Origin: Carnobacterium sp. CP1
GTDB lineage: Bacteria; Bacillota; Bacilli; Lactobacillales; Carnobacteriaceae
DNA: 64,000 nt
Reading direction: 5' to 3'
Assembly (NCBI RefSeq): GCF_001483965.1
Contig: NZ_CP010796.1
Coordinates: 1,426,001 to 1,490,000, forward strand
Shown: in pieces, positions 25,380 through 34,157 of the stretch
How positions within the stretch are numbered: position 1 is the first letter of the stretch
Layout: each line of letters begins with the position of its first letter
Made by a program: the position numbers and the translations under genes
Notes under the pieces: generated by a model
The model's database searches: none
What the model saw: only the letters and a program-made list of their open reading frames with translations
What the model was told of the DNA's origin: nothing

Positions 25380-25562
25380 ACTGTAAACCAATAGATACCC
25401 TGCTATTCTAAAGATGGTTAGAATAGTAAGGTATCTATTTTTACTTAATTATTCTATTTTCTATAAAAAACCGTTTATATATAGCATAATCACTAGCAGA
25501 CGAATTATAATAAAGCTTGACGTATGTTTTTAATAAAATCAGTGAAAACGAGGTAATTGAAG

Positions 25563-26357
25563 ATGAAGAAAAAAAGGATTTTTGAAATTATTCAAATTGG
25601 GCGCGATACGGATATTTTAAGCAGAATATTTGATTTTACGATCGTTACAGCCATTTCAGCAAACTTAGTCCTCACTATTTATTCTACTTTCGATAGTTCC
25701 ATAGATTATGCTGGTATCATTCATACGGTTGAAATGGCAACGGTTATACTGTTTACCATTGAGTATGGACTAAGAATATGGACGGCTAACTATCTTTATC
25801 CAAATACTTCAAAAAGCAGAGCTATCTTCAAGTATGCCTTTTCTTTTACAGGTCTTGTTGATTTTTTATCTTTTTTCCCTTTTTACCTGCCGTTCTTTTT
25901 CCCAGATGGCGCTGTAGCCTTTCGGATATTCCGAGTCGTCCGAATTTTACGACTATTTCGAATCAACCAATACTATGATTCGCTCAATGTTATTACAGAT
26001 GTCCTTAAAAATAAAAAACAACAATTGATTTCATCTGTTTTTATTATTTTTGTTTTAATGACCGCTGCTTCATTAGTGATGTATAACTTTGAACATGCAG
26101 CCCAGCCGGATGTATTCACTAACGCTTTTTCAGGCTTTTGGTGGGCTGCCTCTTCATTGCTGACAGTTGGATATGGAGATATCTATCCGATCACTTTAGC
26201 CGGAAAATTATTTGGCATTGTTATTACTTTTTTAGGAGTAGGAATGGTTGCTATTCCCACTGGTATTTTGTCTGCTGGATTTGTTGAGCAGCTTACCACT
26301 GTGCAGGAACCAAACTCCATCCAGTATTGTCCTCATTGCGGAAAAAAATTACTGTAA
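25563..26357 (+). CDS. Kv-type voltage-gated ion channel (potassium channel)
   Basis: The ATG at 25563 was preferred over a TTG two codons upstream because it is better spaced from GAGG. The 264-residue protein has six helices. The voltage sensor S4 carries regularly spaced arginines (FRIFRVVRILRLFRI, about residues 118-132), and the pore has the potassium filter TVGYGD near 200. A C-terminal YCPHCGKKLL tail is typical of Firmicutes Kv homologues and may form half of a zinc knuckle. It is a single gene followed by a strong terminator. Confidence 0.92.
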   Translation: MKKKRIFEIIQIGRDTDILSRIFDFTIVTAISANLVLTIYSTFDSSIDYAGIIHTVEMATVILFTIEYGLRIWTANYLYPNTSKSRAIFKYAFSFTGLVDFLSFFPFYLPFFFPDGAVAFRIFRVVRILRLFRINQYYDSLNVITDVLKNKKQQLISSVFIIFVLMTAASLVMYNFEHAAQPDVFTNAFSGFWWAASSLLTVGYGDIYPITLAGKLFGIVITFLGVGMVAIPTGILSAGFVEQLTTVQEPNSIQYCPHCGKKLL

Positions 26358-26382
26358 ACATCAAGCTTTCCATCCAGAAATA

Positions 26383-26438
26383 AACAACAGCCTAATCAAG
26401 AATCGGATTTCCTTTTCTGTTGGCTGTTGTTTTCTTTT
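26383..26438 (+). terminator. terminator of the channel gene
   Basis: A 10-bp stem AACAACAGCC/GGCTGTTGTT with a 29-nt loop, followed by TTCTTTTTT. Confidence 0.75.
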
Positions 26439-26464
26439 TTATAGTTTTCTGCTGGTCATTTTAC

Positions 26465-26505
26465 TTTACCTGTCGTAGTAAATAGAGTATACTTTAATTA
26501 CTACG
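26465..26505 (+). promoter_or_regulatory. promoter and probable PadR operator
   Basis: TTTACC (26465-26470) and TATACT (26488-26493) are 17 bp apart. Perfect 8-bp arms CGTAGTAA (26474-26481) and TTACTACG (26498-26505) flank the -10, the expected position for autorepression by the PadR protein encoded next. Confidence 0.6.
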
Positions 26506-26532
26506 ATAGATGAAGTAAAAGAGGGGATCAAT

Positions 26533-26865
26533 TTGATATCAAGTGATGTCATGCGCGGCTTTAATAGTTTAATTATTTTGTCCATTTTAATGAAAGGGGA
26601 TTCTTATGGTTATCAAATCTCAAATACCATTAAAGAAATAACCGGCGGAGCTTATGTGATGAAAGAGACGACATTATATTCTGCGTTTAATCGTTTAGAA
26701 AAACAAAAATTGATTCAAGCTTATTCCAGTACTGAAACGTACGGCAAACAACGGACCTATTACACCCTCACTCCCTTAGGCAAACAAACGTATTTTGATA
26801 AAGTAACGGAATGGAAGGAAACAAAAGACATCATCGACCAGTTTATCAAGGAGGAGAACCGCTAA
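26533..26865 (+). CDS. PadR family transcriptional regulator
   Basis: The 110-residue winged-helix regulator has the PadR signature (ILSILMKGDSYGYQI, residues 14-28, and YSAFNRLEKQKLI, about 52-64). The start is TTG, with GAGGGG 6 nt upstream. The next gene overlaps its stop by one base (TAATG), so the two are coupled. Such PadR genes usually pair with a membrane protein carrying a HAAS/DUF1700 domain, as here, and sense envelope or drug stress. Confidence 0.9.
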   Translation: MISSDVMRGFNSLIILSILMKGDSYGYQISNTIKEITGGAYVMKETTLYSAFNRLEKQKLIQAYSSTETYGKQRTYYTLTPLGKQTYFDKVTEWKETKDIIDQFIKEENR

Positions 26866-27851
26866 TGGATACGATTGTAAATTATGTTGACTCGATTTTT
26901 ATAAACTTGCCGCAAACTCCAGAAATGTTCAGACTTAAAGAAGATATGCTGCTCAATATGGAAGAAAAATACAATCAATTGAAAGCAGAAAATCGCAGTG
27001 AGAATGAAGCTATCGGAACGGTTTTAGCTGAATTTGGCAATATTGACGAAATCATTGAAGCTTACAATTTGGAGACAGATGACCAAGATGAAGAAAATAA
27101 CCATACCGTATTCTTATCTCATGAAGAAGTTGAAGACTATTTATCTCACCGCGCAAAATTCAGTTTAGGTATCGCAGCTGGAGTGTTCCTTTGTATTCTA
27201 GCCCCTGCTATTATGCTGCTGGTTCAAGAAGTTTCAAGCTTTTTACCGTTCATCAATCATGCAGCGGAGGATACGCTGATTATTTTCTCTCTCATTCCGC
27301 TATTCTTATTTATTGCACTTGCTGTTGGTTTGTTTGTTATTTTTGGAATAAAAGAACAGCAATATGAACTGACAGATCGAACGATTTCAATTGACTCAAC
27401 TACTCGTTCAGAATTAAACAGTGAACTGAAAAACTTTAAACCGCAATTTGCCAAAGCAATTGCTTCAGGAGTCGTTCTTTGTATTATCGCTCCTATCGTT
27501 CTGTTGTTGTCGATTGTATTATTAGGCTACGATAATTATTGGTCGGTTATCTTTTTGCTTAGCTTCGTTGCTGTGGGTGTTTTCCTGTTCGTATTTTCTG
27601 GGATTATTCATGCAACTTATCATAAACTGTTGGCTATTGGATCCTATGCCCCTAAAAAAGTGGCTGCTGAGAAATTGATTGATACTGTAGCAAGTATTGT
27701 TTTTCCTCTTGCTGCGGCAGTTTACGTTATATCCGGCTTCCTTTTTAACACTTGGGGAACAGCTTGGATCATCTTTCCGATTGTCGGTATACTCTTTGCT
27801 GTTTTTGCTGCCGCATCCGAAAGCCTCGGCTCATTAAGACGCAGAAAATAA
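26865..27851 (+). CDS. HAAS-domain (DUF1700-like) membrane protein
   Basis: The ATG overlapping the PadR stop, with AAGGAGG upstream, gives 328 residues. The N-terminal cytoplasmic part (about 1-75) resembles the HAAS domain (FRLKEDMLLNMEEKYNQLKA, then NEAIGTVLAEFG). It is followed by about six hydrophobic helices in pairs (about 105-165, 205-265, 280-320). Proteins of this kind accompany PadR regulators and may act as their membrane partner; the function is unknown. Confidence 0.8.
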   Translation: MDTIVNYVDSIFINLPQTPEMFRLKEDMLLNMEEKYNQLKAENRSENEAIGTVLAEFGNIDEIIEAYNLETDDQDEENNHTVFLSHEEVEDYLSHRAKFSLGIAAGVFLCILAPAIMLLVQEVSSFLPFINHAAEDTLIIFSLIPLFLFIALAVGLFVIFGIKEQQYELTDRTISIDSTTRSELNSELKNFKPQFAKAIASGVVLCIIAPIVLLLSIVLLGYDNYWSVIFLLSFVAVGVFLFVFSGIIHATYHKLLAIGSYAPKKVAAEKLIDTVASIVFPLAAAVYVISGFLFNTWGTAWIIFPIVGILFAVFAAASESLGSLRRRK

Positions 27852-27881
27852 CAGATAAATTCCACAAAATCGGTTCAAATA

Positions 27882-27926
27882 AAAGAATCATACCCTCCTA
27901 GAATACTGGAGTGATATGATTCTTTT
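27882..27926 (+). terminator. terminator of the PadR operon
   Basis: AAAAGAATCATA pairs perfectly with TATGATTCTTTT, followed by GTTG; T residues within the 3-prime arm serve as the tract. It may also stop the converging VOC gene. Confidence 0.7.
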
Positions 27927-28015
27927 GTTGTTATGCAAGGTTGAATTAGTTTTTACTGATATTGTCTCAGTCTTTAGGCCATCTTGCTTGAAGACTGCAC
28001 CTGTTTCGAAAGTTA

Positions 28016-28396
28016 TTAAACCGTTATTTCAATCAGATTTTTTTCTGGATCTTCTATTACGCTCTCATAATAACCGTCGCCTGTCAGTCGTGGTTGGCTT
28101 GTACATGTATAACCATCGCTGATTAGCTTATTGGTCAATTCATCTACTTTTTCTTTGCTTCCGACAGAAAAAGCGATATGTGCCCAGCCTAAAATTTCTG
28201 TTGATGACTGTTGGTTCACGTCTTCCCGCTCCATGATTTCTAAACGAGCCCCTTCTTTAAACGTAAGGAAATAAGACTTAAATTTTTTTATAGGATTATG
28301 ATACAACTCATTTGATTGTGCTTCAAAATAAGTTTCATAAAATATTTTTGCTGCTTCCAAATCTTTTACCCATAGAGCCAAGTGTTCTATTTTCAT
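28016..28396 (-). CDS. VOC/glyoxalase family protein
   Basis: The start at [20 protein letters not shown] was chosen because an ATG four codons upstream runs into the only ribosome site. The 126-residue protein has metal-site positions of glyoxalase-like VOC proteins: H5 in IEHLALW, Glu in LEIMERE, His in WAHIAFS and Glu in NLIEITV. It could be a lactoylglutathione-lyase-like or resistance enzyme; the substrate is unknown. Confidence 0.82.
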   Translation of the reverse strand: MKIEHLALWVKDLEAAKIFYETYFEAQSNELYHNPIKKFKSYFLTFKEGARLEIMEREDVNQQSSTEILGWAHIAFSVGSKEKVDELTNKLISDGYTCTSQPRLTGDGYYESVIEDPEKNLIEITV

Positions 28397-28853
28397 AATG
28401 GATTCCATCCTTTATTAGTTTTTGTGTGAACTGCTGCTTATTTCGTTTGCGTTTCTAATAGATACTCTGCTTATCAGCTCTTTTATAACGACTGAACCGA
28501 AGCCTTTAATAAGCACAGTATACAAAGTAAACCCTTCCAAGTCAATGAGCTGACGACTTGCTTTTTTTCTGTTATGCTGAATAAACAATAGGGGTCGTTT
28601 AACTAGTGGTGCATTAAAAATGATGCTGCATAATCGGAGTTTTTCGGCCTCAGCCGAAAAGCACAGATGATCAACTGCTGGTTCAATTTGTTTACAAAAA
28701 GACATTTTAAATGATACTTGTCTATAAATCCAGTCCTTTAGAGTGGTCTTGAATCATCCATTAGAGAGGACTTTTTATTTTTCGCAGAGAAATCAGTCTG
28801 CTTTTTTGCACCACTAGTGGAATCATTTAAATAAAACCCAAAGGAGAATAGAT
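28397..28853. other. 457-bp intergenic region before msrA
   Basis: No gene is supported; a 96-codon minus-strand frame at 28415-28705 lacks a ribosome site and domain similarity. The region holds a 12-bp inverted repeat pair (28602-28613 and 28807-28818), a perfect hairpin TTTTCGGC-ctca-GCCGAAAA (about 28641-28660), and two consecutive terminator-like hairpins just before msrA. Confidence 0.6.
28725..28807 (+). ncRNA. candidate small RNA or leader with two terminator-like hairpins
   Basis: TTTACA (28691-28696) and GATACT (28713-28718) could start a transcript near 28725. It would contain AGTCCT/AGGACT (28732-28772) followed by TTTTATTTTT, then GCAGA/TCTGC (28784-28801) followed by six T. It ends 45 bp before the msrA start. 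It could be a small RNA or an msrA attenuator. Confidence 0.25.
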
Positions 28854-29504
28854 ATGACTGAACTAAACAGACAAGCTGCTACGATCGAACGAGCAACTTT
28901 GGGCATGGGTTGTTTTTGGGGACCAGACAGCCGCTTTGGCCAACTGCCTGGTGTTATCCGAACACGCGTCGGCTATGCTGGCGGCACGACAACTGATCCA
29001 ACTTATCGAACGATTGGAGACCATACAGAAACTCTTGAAATAGAATTTGATCCTGAAATCCTTTCTTATGAAGAAATTTTAACGGTTTTTTGGCAAAATC
29101 ATGATGCAGCAAAAGACCGTTTTTACAAGGAACGTCAATACATTTCGCTTTTGCTCTATCATAGTGAAGAGCAAAAAAGGATTGCCTACCAAATCAAAAC
29201 CGAACAAGAGCAAATTTTAGGAAAAGAAATCCAAACAGAATTTCAACCCTACACTGTTTTTTATTGTGCTGAGCATCGCCATCAAAAGTATTTTTTGAGA
29301 CGTTTTTCGAAAGCAATGGACTCTCTTCTACCTCTTTTTCCAAGCGACAAGGCTTTTGTCGATTCAACTATTGCTGCACGTTTGAATGGTTTCGTTAGAG
29401 AATTTGGTACCTTAAAAGACATAAGGGCAGAAATCCATCATTGGGGCCTTGATCCAGATAATGAACATGTATTGAAAGAACTACTGGAGAACATTAAATG
29501 GTAA
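28854..29504 (+). CDS. msrA: peptide-methionine (S)-S-oxide reductase
   Basis: The 216-residue MsrA repairs methionine sulfoxide in proteins. The catalytic motif GCFWG is at residues 19-23 with the nucleophile C20, followed by a typical VGYAGGTTTDPTYRTIGDHT segment. AAAGGAG precedes the ATG. No MsrB gene is adjacent. The long C-terminal part after residue 160 is present in longer Firmicutes MsrA forms. The odd upstream region may regulate it. Confidence 0.94.
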   Translation: MTELNRQAATIERATLGMGCFWGPDSRFGQLPGVIRTRVGYAGGTTTDPTYRTIGDHTETLEIEFDPEILSYEEILTVFWQNHDAAKDRFYKERQYISLLLYHSEEQKRIAYQIKTEQEQILGKEIQTEFQPYTVFYCAEHRHQKYFLRRFSKAMDSLLPLFPSDKAFVDSTIAARLNGFVREFGTLKDIRAEIHHWGLDPDNEHVLKELLENIKW

Positions 29505-29595
29505 TTCAGTTTCTCTTTAAAAGCCGGCTGATCGAAGGAATCCCCTCTTTTGATACATGAATTCATTTAATTATAAAATATTTTTTAAAAAATAT

Positions 29596-29624
29596 ATGAC
29601 AAGCGTAATGAAAACCGCTATGAT
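29596..29624 (+). promoter_or_regulatory. promoter of the ECF S-component gene
   Basis: ATGACA (29596-29601) and TATGAT (29619-29624) are 17 bp apart, about 30 bp before the start. Confidence 0.6.
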
Positions 29625-29655
29625 AAGTGTATTGTTAAAAAAAAGGGTGAAGATG

Positions 29656-30141
29656 ATGAGAAAAATTACAACTAAAGAAATTACGCTATTTGCATTATTG
29701 ATGGCCTTAACGGTTATTATGACGATGATTATCCGAATACCAACACTGAATGGCTACATTAACTTAGGCGACATGGTTTTGCTTTTTACTGGTATGTTTT
29801 TAGGTAAAAAAGCGGGCTTTTTTGTCGGTGGTTTTGGAAGCGCACTGGCTGATATTTTGACCGGGTATGCTTACTATGCACCTTTCACCTTTATTGTGAA
29901 AGGGTTAGAAGGATTTATTTGCGGGTGGATCTTCAAAAAAACAGGTTATCAGAAACCAGCTTTTGCGACTCTTCCTGCAGGTCTTTTCATGGTTTTCGGT
30001 TACTTTATCGTTAGTTACTTGATGTATGGCATCGGGGGAGCCATCGCATCTATTCCAGGTAATTTGGTGCAAGGAATCGTAGGCGCTATCGGAGCTATTT
30101 TATTAGAAAAAAGCCTTGGAAAAAAGGTAATAAAGAATTAA
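29656..30141 (+). CDS. ECF transporter substrate-specific (S) component
   Basis: The second of two adjacent ATG codons, with GGGTGA upstream, gives 161 residues. Five to six hydrophobic helices, a short basic N-terminus and the YINLGDMVLLFTGMFLGKKA segment fit the ECF-type S component family (riboflavin/pantothenate-like group). Such proteins bind a vitamin and join a shared EcfAAT module encoded elsewhere. No vitamin riboswitch was recognised upstream, so the ligand is open. Confidence 0.85.
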   Translation: MRKITTKEITLFALLMALTVIMTMIIRIPTLNGYINLGDMVLLFTGMFLGKKAGFFVGGFGSALADILTGYAYYAPFTFIVKGLEGFICGWIFKKTGYQKPAFATLPAGLFMVFGYFIVSYLMYGIGGAIASIPGNLVQGIVGAIGAILLEKSLGKKVIKN

Positions 30142-30161
30142 AATATGTACTTTAAATACCT

Positions 30162-30209
30162 AAAAAGCTAAAGACCAGTGAGACAAACTTCCACTGGTCT
30201 TTAGCTTTT
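30162..30209. terminator. bidirectional terminator between the ECF and LapA-like genes
   Basis: A perfect 18-bp stem (AAAAGCTAAAGACCAGTG and its complement) with a 11-nt loop. Confidence 0.9.
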
Positions 30210-30228
30210 ATAGATTGATCATCGTACA

Positions 30229-30750
30229 TTATCTCTTATTCTTACTCGTTCTTGTTTGTTTTGTATCAGGCTCTATCCGGATACTATCGGTTACGTTTTC
30301 GCTTTTTAACTCTTGTTGATCAACATCAGCTTCTGCAAGTTTTGTGGTTGAAGTTTTCTGCTCGCTTTGTATGTCTGTAGTCGCTAGATGTTTATTCATC
30401 TCTTCTTCAAGACTGCTGACTTGTTTTTTTAATCCTTCAATTTCAGCATTTTTTTGTATCAGCTGTGCTTCAGAGTCTTGTTTAGCTTGATCGACCGCTT
30501 CTTTTTTTGATAGGTCTGCAACTCTTAGTTTATCTTCTTGTTCTTTCTTTTTTTCTCTATTCTTAGTTCCTTTTGAGAGTGCCAAAAGCCAAGCAATTAA
30601 AAGCCCTAAAACTAAAGCTCCTGCGATGACCGTCCAAACTGGCAAAGTGACTGACGTAAACCATAAACTGATCGGTACTAGCGGGTTCATATTCAAAGCA
30701 ATAACCCCTATTGCCAATAAAAGCAACACTATCCCTATAATCGCGCCCAT
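30229..30750 (-). CDS. LapA-domain (DUF1049) membrane protein
   Basis: The start at MGAIIGIVLLLLAIG has AGGGGAAGAGG upstream, giving 173 residues. Two N-terminal helices (about 3-22 and 36-57) separated by FTSVTLPVW form the LapA/DUF1049 domain. A long charged region with coiled-coil character follows (about 65-125), and a hydrophilic tail. Related LapA proteins assist lipopolysaccharide assembly in proteobacteria, but in Firmicutes the role is unknown. Confidence 0.8.
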   Translation of the reverse strand: MGAIIGIVLLLLAIGVIALNMNPLVPISLWFTSVTLPVWTVIAGALVLGLLIAWLLALSKGTKNREKKKEQEDKLRVADLSKKEAVDQAKQDSEAQLIQKNAEIEGLKKQVSSLEEEMNKHLATTDIQSEQKTSTTKLAEADVDQQELKSENVTDSIRIEPDTKQTRTSKNKR

Positions 30751-31157
30751 TTCCTCTTCCCCTTTCTTGAACCCTCTTGTTCGATTCACTACCCAAATTT
30801 TCTTACTGCTTACAATAAATTTGTATTTCCAGTAACAGCAGATTGGCTTCAGTGTCTTTTGAAAGTTGAAAAAGCTGCAGCTTCGAGATTGAACAAATAA
30901 AGATCTTTATGGTCCTTCACCAAATTTATTTCCCTCTTGGCTCTGTAAGCTAAGTATACTTTCTTTTTTTCATAGCGCCTAATAATAAGTATCTTGAAGC
31001 CTGGTTCTCTCTCTAACTTTGAATGAGACATAAGTTTTTAACATTAGCTTCTGTTATTTGTATTACCGACTTTTATTAAAAAAAGATAATAAAAAGGTTA
31101 ATTTATTGACATAATAGTGTTAAGATAAAGCTACTTTTATTTTTAGGGGGCTTCAAC
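30751..31157. other. 407-bp intergenic region before the oligopeptide-binding protein gene
   Basis: No gene is supported. A TTGACA hexamer lies at 31106-31111 about 50 bp before oppA, but no -10 at normal spacing was found. Nothing else was recognised. Confidence 0.5.
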
Positions 31158-32822
31158 ATGAAAAAATTCAAAAAAAATCACTTCCTTTTTTCTCTCACAG
31201 TGTTAGCTGCTTTTTTGACCGCTTGCGGAGGAACAGAAAATCAGTCAGCAACCTCTTCAACCACTGATGAAGAAGCTGCCCATGCAGCAGAACAAACAAT
31301 TTCAGTCGGTGTACTGAATGAGCTTTCTACCGGAGATACTTTACTGGTGTCCGATATTGGAACCAACACGGCTATGAGTCAATATTTAGAAGGCCTTTAT
31401 CGTTTGGATGAAAACAATCAACCAGAGCCGGCGCTTGCTGAAGAAACAACCGTCTCAGAAGATGGCTTAACGTATCATTTCAAGTTAAGAGAAGATGCCA
31501 AATGGTCAAATGGCGATCCGGTAACGGCGCATGACTTTGTGTATGCTTGGCAACAAGCGGTCAATCCTGACAAAGCCGCTCCTTATTCATATATGTTCAC
31601 TTCCATCGTCAACGCCGAAGCGATCATCAATGGTGAAATGGAGCCAGAAACGCTAGGTATCGAAGCTACCGGTGACCATGAATTAGAAGTGCATTTGATT
31701 GGTCCGGTATCTTACTTCCTCGGAGAAATGGCTTTCCTGCCGTTTTTCCCGCAGAACCAAGCTTTTGTAGAAGAGATGGGAGAGCGTTACGGAACCAGTA
31801 GTGAAACAACGCTTTACAACGGGCCTTTTACTCTAACCGGGTGGAACGGTACCAATCAATCTTGGAAATATGAAAAAAATGATCAATACTGGGATGCAGA
31901 TAACATTATTTTGGACAGTATCTCGGTTCAAGTCATCAAAGAGGTTTCTACTGCCTTAAATTTATTTGAATCGGGGCAGTTAGATGATGCTATCCTTTCA
32001 GGTGAAACAGCTAAACAATATACAAGCCACGAAGCTTATGTAGTAGAGCCCGAAGCTCGTACTAATTTTTTAGAATTCAATTATACGGACAACCCTATTT
32101 TTTCTAACGCTGATTTAAGGGCTGCTTTTTCGCTGATCTTGGATCGCAACGAATTAGCTTCTACTATTTTAGGCAATGGCTCGATTGCGGCTGCTGCTTT
32201 TGTGCCGCATGATTTTGTCAGCAATGCCGATACCGGAAATGATTTTGCAGATGATGCCGGCGATTTCCTAACCTACGATCCTGAAAAAGCTAAAGAGCTG
32301 TTTGAGGCAGCTAAAGAAGAATTAAATATGGACAAGATAGAAATTGATTTAATCGCTGATGACGATGAAACGAGTAAAGTGGTTTCACAGTATATTCAAG
32401 GCGAATTGCAAAATAACTTTGATGGCTTGAAAATAAATTTGGTCAACATACCCAAAAACAATCGAATTGAAAAAGGACAATCTGGTGATTTCGATATCAT
32501 TTTAGGCGGTTGGGGCGCCATTTTACCCGATGCTATCAACTTACTTGATATCCTAAATAGTGAAACCACATTTAATAACGGACCTTACAAAAACGAAAAG
32601 GTCGATCAGTTATTGAATGATGCTGAAACGGTAAACGCTAATGATCCAAATGCCCGCTGGCAAAATATGCTCGATGCACAAAAAATCATGTTGGAAGAAT
32701 ACGGCTTGATTCCTTTGTACCATACAGCGGAAGCTCATTTGCGCAACCCTAAATTAAAAGATGTAGAAATTCATTCCGTCAGCGGCCGTTACGATTACCG
32801 CCGTGCTTATGTAGCCGAATAA
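31158..32822 (+). CDS. oppA: oligopeptide-binding lipoprotein (OppA type)
   Basis: The 554-residue family 5 solute-binding protein has a lipoprotein signal ending LTACGG (lipidated Cys about residue 23) and family segments such as YHFKLREDAKWSNGDPVTA and FVYAWQQAVNPD. It captures peptides for an Opp-type ABC importer whose permease and ATPase genes are not here, so it is an orphan binding protein. It is followed after 17 bp by pepT, linking peptide capture with breakdown. Confidence 0.93.
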   Translation: MKKFKKNHFLFSLTVLAAFLTACGGTENQSATSSTTDEEAAHAAEQTISVGVLNELSTGDTLLVSDIGTNTAMSQYLEGLYRLDENNQPEPALAEETTVSEDGLTYHFKLREDAKWSNGDPVTAHDFVYAWQQAVNPDKAAPYSYMFTSIVNAEAIINGEMEPETLGIEATGDHELEVHLIGPVSYFLGEMAFLPFFPQNQAFVEEMGERYGTSSETTLYNGPFTLTGWNGTNQSWKYEKNDQYWDADNIILDSISVQVIKEVSTALNLFESGQLDDAILSGETAKQYTSHEAYVVEPEARTNFLEFNYTDNPIFSNADLRAAFSLILDRNELASTILGNGSIAAAAFVPHDFVSNADTGNDFADDAGDFLTYDPEKAKELFEAAKEELNMDKIEIDLIADDDETSKVVSQYIQGELQNNFDGLKINLVNIPKNNRIEKGQSGDFDIILGGWGAILPDAINLLDILNSETTFNNGPYKNEKVDQLLNDAETVNANDPNARWQNMLDAQKIMLEEYGLIPLYHTAEAHLRNPKLKDVEIHSVSGRYDYRRAYVAE

Positions 32823-32839
32823 AAGGAGGAACTATCATT

Positions 32840-34069
32840 ATGTACGAACCACTATTAAACCGTTTCATCGCTTACGCGAAAGTAAATACTCGATCAAATC
32901 CGCACAGTTCTACAATTCCGTCCACTCCTTCTCAAATTGATTTTGCTTTGAACTTAGCTGAGGAGTTAAAAAAAATCGGATTGGATGAAGTTGAATACAA
33001 TGAAGACAATGGGTTTGTCACCGCTACTTTACCAAGTAATGTAGACAAAGATGTTCCCGTCATTGGTTTTCTTGCCCACATCGATACAGCTGATTACGCT
33101 GCTGAAAACATTCAACCACAAGTGCATAGAAACTATGACGGCAAGGATATTTTGCTGAATGAAGAACTGGCGATCACAATGACTGTGGCAGAATTTCCGC
33201 AATTAAAGAATTACGTTGGTCAAACCGTCATCACAACGGATGGAACTACCTTATTAGGTGCGGATGATAAAGCCGGAATGGCGTCCATTGTTTCCGCTAT
33301 GGAAGAGTACATCAAACACCCAGAACGGCCGCATGGCAAAATCCGAGTAGCTTTTGGACCGGATGAAGAAATTGGTACAGGTGCTCTCTTGTTTGACGTA
33401 GAACATTTCGATGCTGATTTCGCTTATACACTGGACAGCGGTATCGTTGGAAAATTCGAGTATGAAACGTTCAATGCTGCGCAAGCGGAGATAACGTTTA
33501 AAGGTACGAGCGTTCACCCCGGTTCAGCAAAAGACAGTATGGTCAATGCTTTGCTGTTAGCAGCACAATTTGCGACTGCTTTGCCGCAAGAAGAAGTTCC
33601 TGAAAAAACGGAAGGTTATGAAGGATTCTACATGCTCTCTAGCCAAGTCGGAACGATCGACGAAGTCAAAGCTACTTACATCATCCGTGATCATGATAAA
33701 AGACTATTTGAAAATCGGAAGCGTCACTTCAAGGAATTGGTCGATCAGTTCAACAGCACCTTTGATCAACCACGTTTGAGTTTGAAACTGTATGACCAGT
33801 ACTACAACATGCGCGATATTATTGAAAAAGATATGTACAGTGTTGATTTGGCTTTAGAAGCTTATCGAGAATTAGGCATTGAGCCGGACGTGAAACCTTT
33901 TCGCGGCGGAACAGATGGATCGATTATCACCTACAAAGGCTTGCCAACGCCTAATATCTTTACCGGGTCTGAAAACTTGCATGGCAAATACGAATTCGTT
34001 ACATTGGAAGGCATGGAAAAAGCCGCTGATGTGGTCATGAAAATCATTGAATTAACCGCTGCAAAATAG
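32840..34069 (+). CDS. pepT: peptidase T (tripeptidase)
   Basis: The 409-residue M20 zinc aminopeptidase releases the N-terminal residue of tripeptides. Metal and catalytic motifs are visible: GFLAHIDTADY (about residues 75-85), GADDKAGMA (about 139-147) and GPDEEIGTGA with the catalytic Glu pair (about 173-182). AAGGAGG precedes the ATG and the gene is 17 bp behind the peptide-binding protein gene. Confidence 0.96.
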   Translation: MYEPLLNRFIAYAKVNTRSNPHSSTIPSTPSQIDFALNLAEELKKIGLDEVEYNEDNGFVTATLPSNVDKDVPVIGFLAHIDTADYAAENIQPQVHRNYDGKDILLNEELAITMTVAEFPQLKNYVGQTVITTDGTTLLGADDKAGMASIVSAMEEYIKHPERPHGKIRVAFGPDEEIGTGALLFDVEHFDADFAYTLDSGIVGKFEYETFNAAQAEITFKGTSVHPGSAKDSMVNALLLAAQFATALPQEEVPEKTEGYEGFYMLSSQVGTIDEVKATYIIRDHDKRLFENRKRHFKELVDQFNSTFDQPRLSLKLYDQYYNMRDIIEKDMYSVDLALEAYRELGIEPDVKPFRGGTDGSIITYKGLPTPNIFTGSENLHGKYEFVTLEGMEKAADVVMKIIELTAAK

Positions 34070-34102
34070 TACTTGGTGATTGGTTAATTTAAACAAAAAA
34101 AT

Positions 34103-34156
34103 CTTAAAACCCTAGCAACTTCCGAGAATTTTTTCGGGAATTGCTGGGGTTTTAAG
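34103..34156. terminator. bidirectional terminator between pepT and the pyridoxal kinase gene
   Basis: CTTAAAACCCTAGCAA (34103-34118) pairs with TTGCTGGGGTTTTAAG (34141-34156), with one G-U pair; an inner TTCCGAGAA/TTTTCGGGAA extends it. An A run lies on its left. Confidence 0.85.
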
Positions 34157-34157
34157 T

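Noticed and set aside
8500-28665. Shared AGCCGAAAAGCA segment at about 8507 and 28654
   Set aside because: The similarity beyond this 12-mer is weak, so a repeat family was not called.
28415-28705. 96-codon minus-strand open frame before msrA
   Set aside because: No ribosome site, no recognisable domain, and it overlaps hairpins and inverted repeats that better explain the region.
29505-29655. Vitamin riboswitch before the ECF S-component gene
   Set aside because: Only a sigma-A promoter about 30 bp before the start is seen, leaving too little leader for an RFN, THI or similar element.
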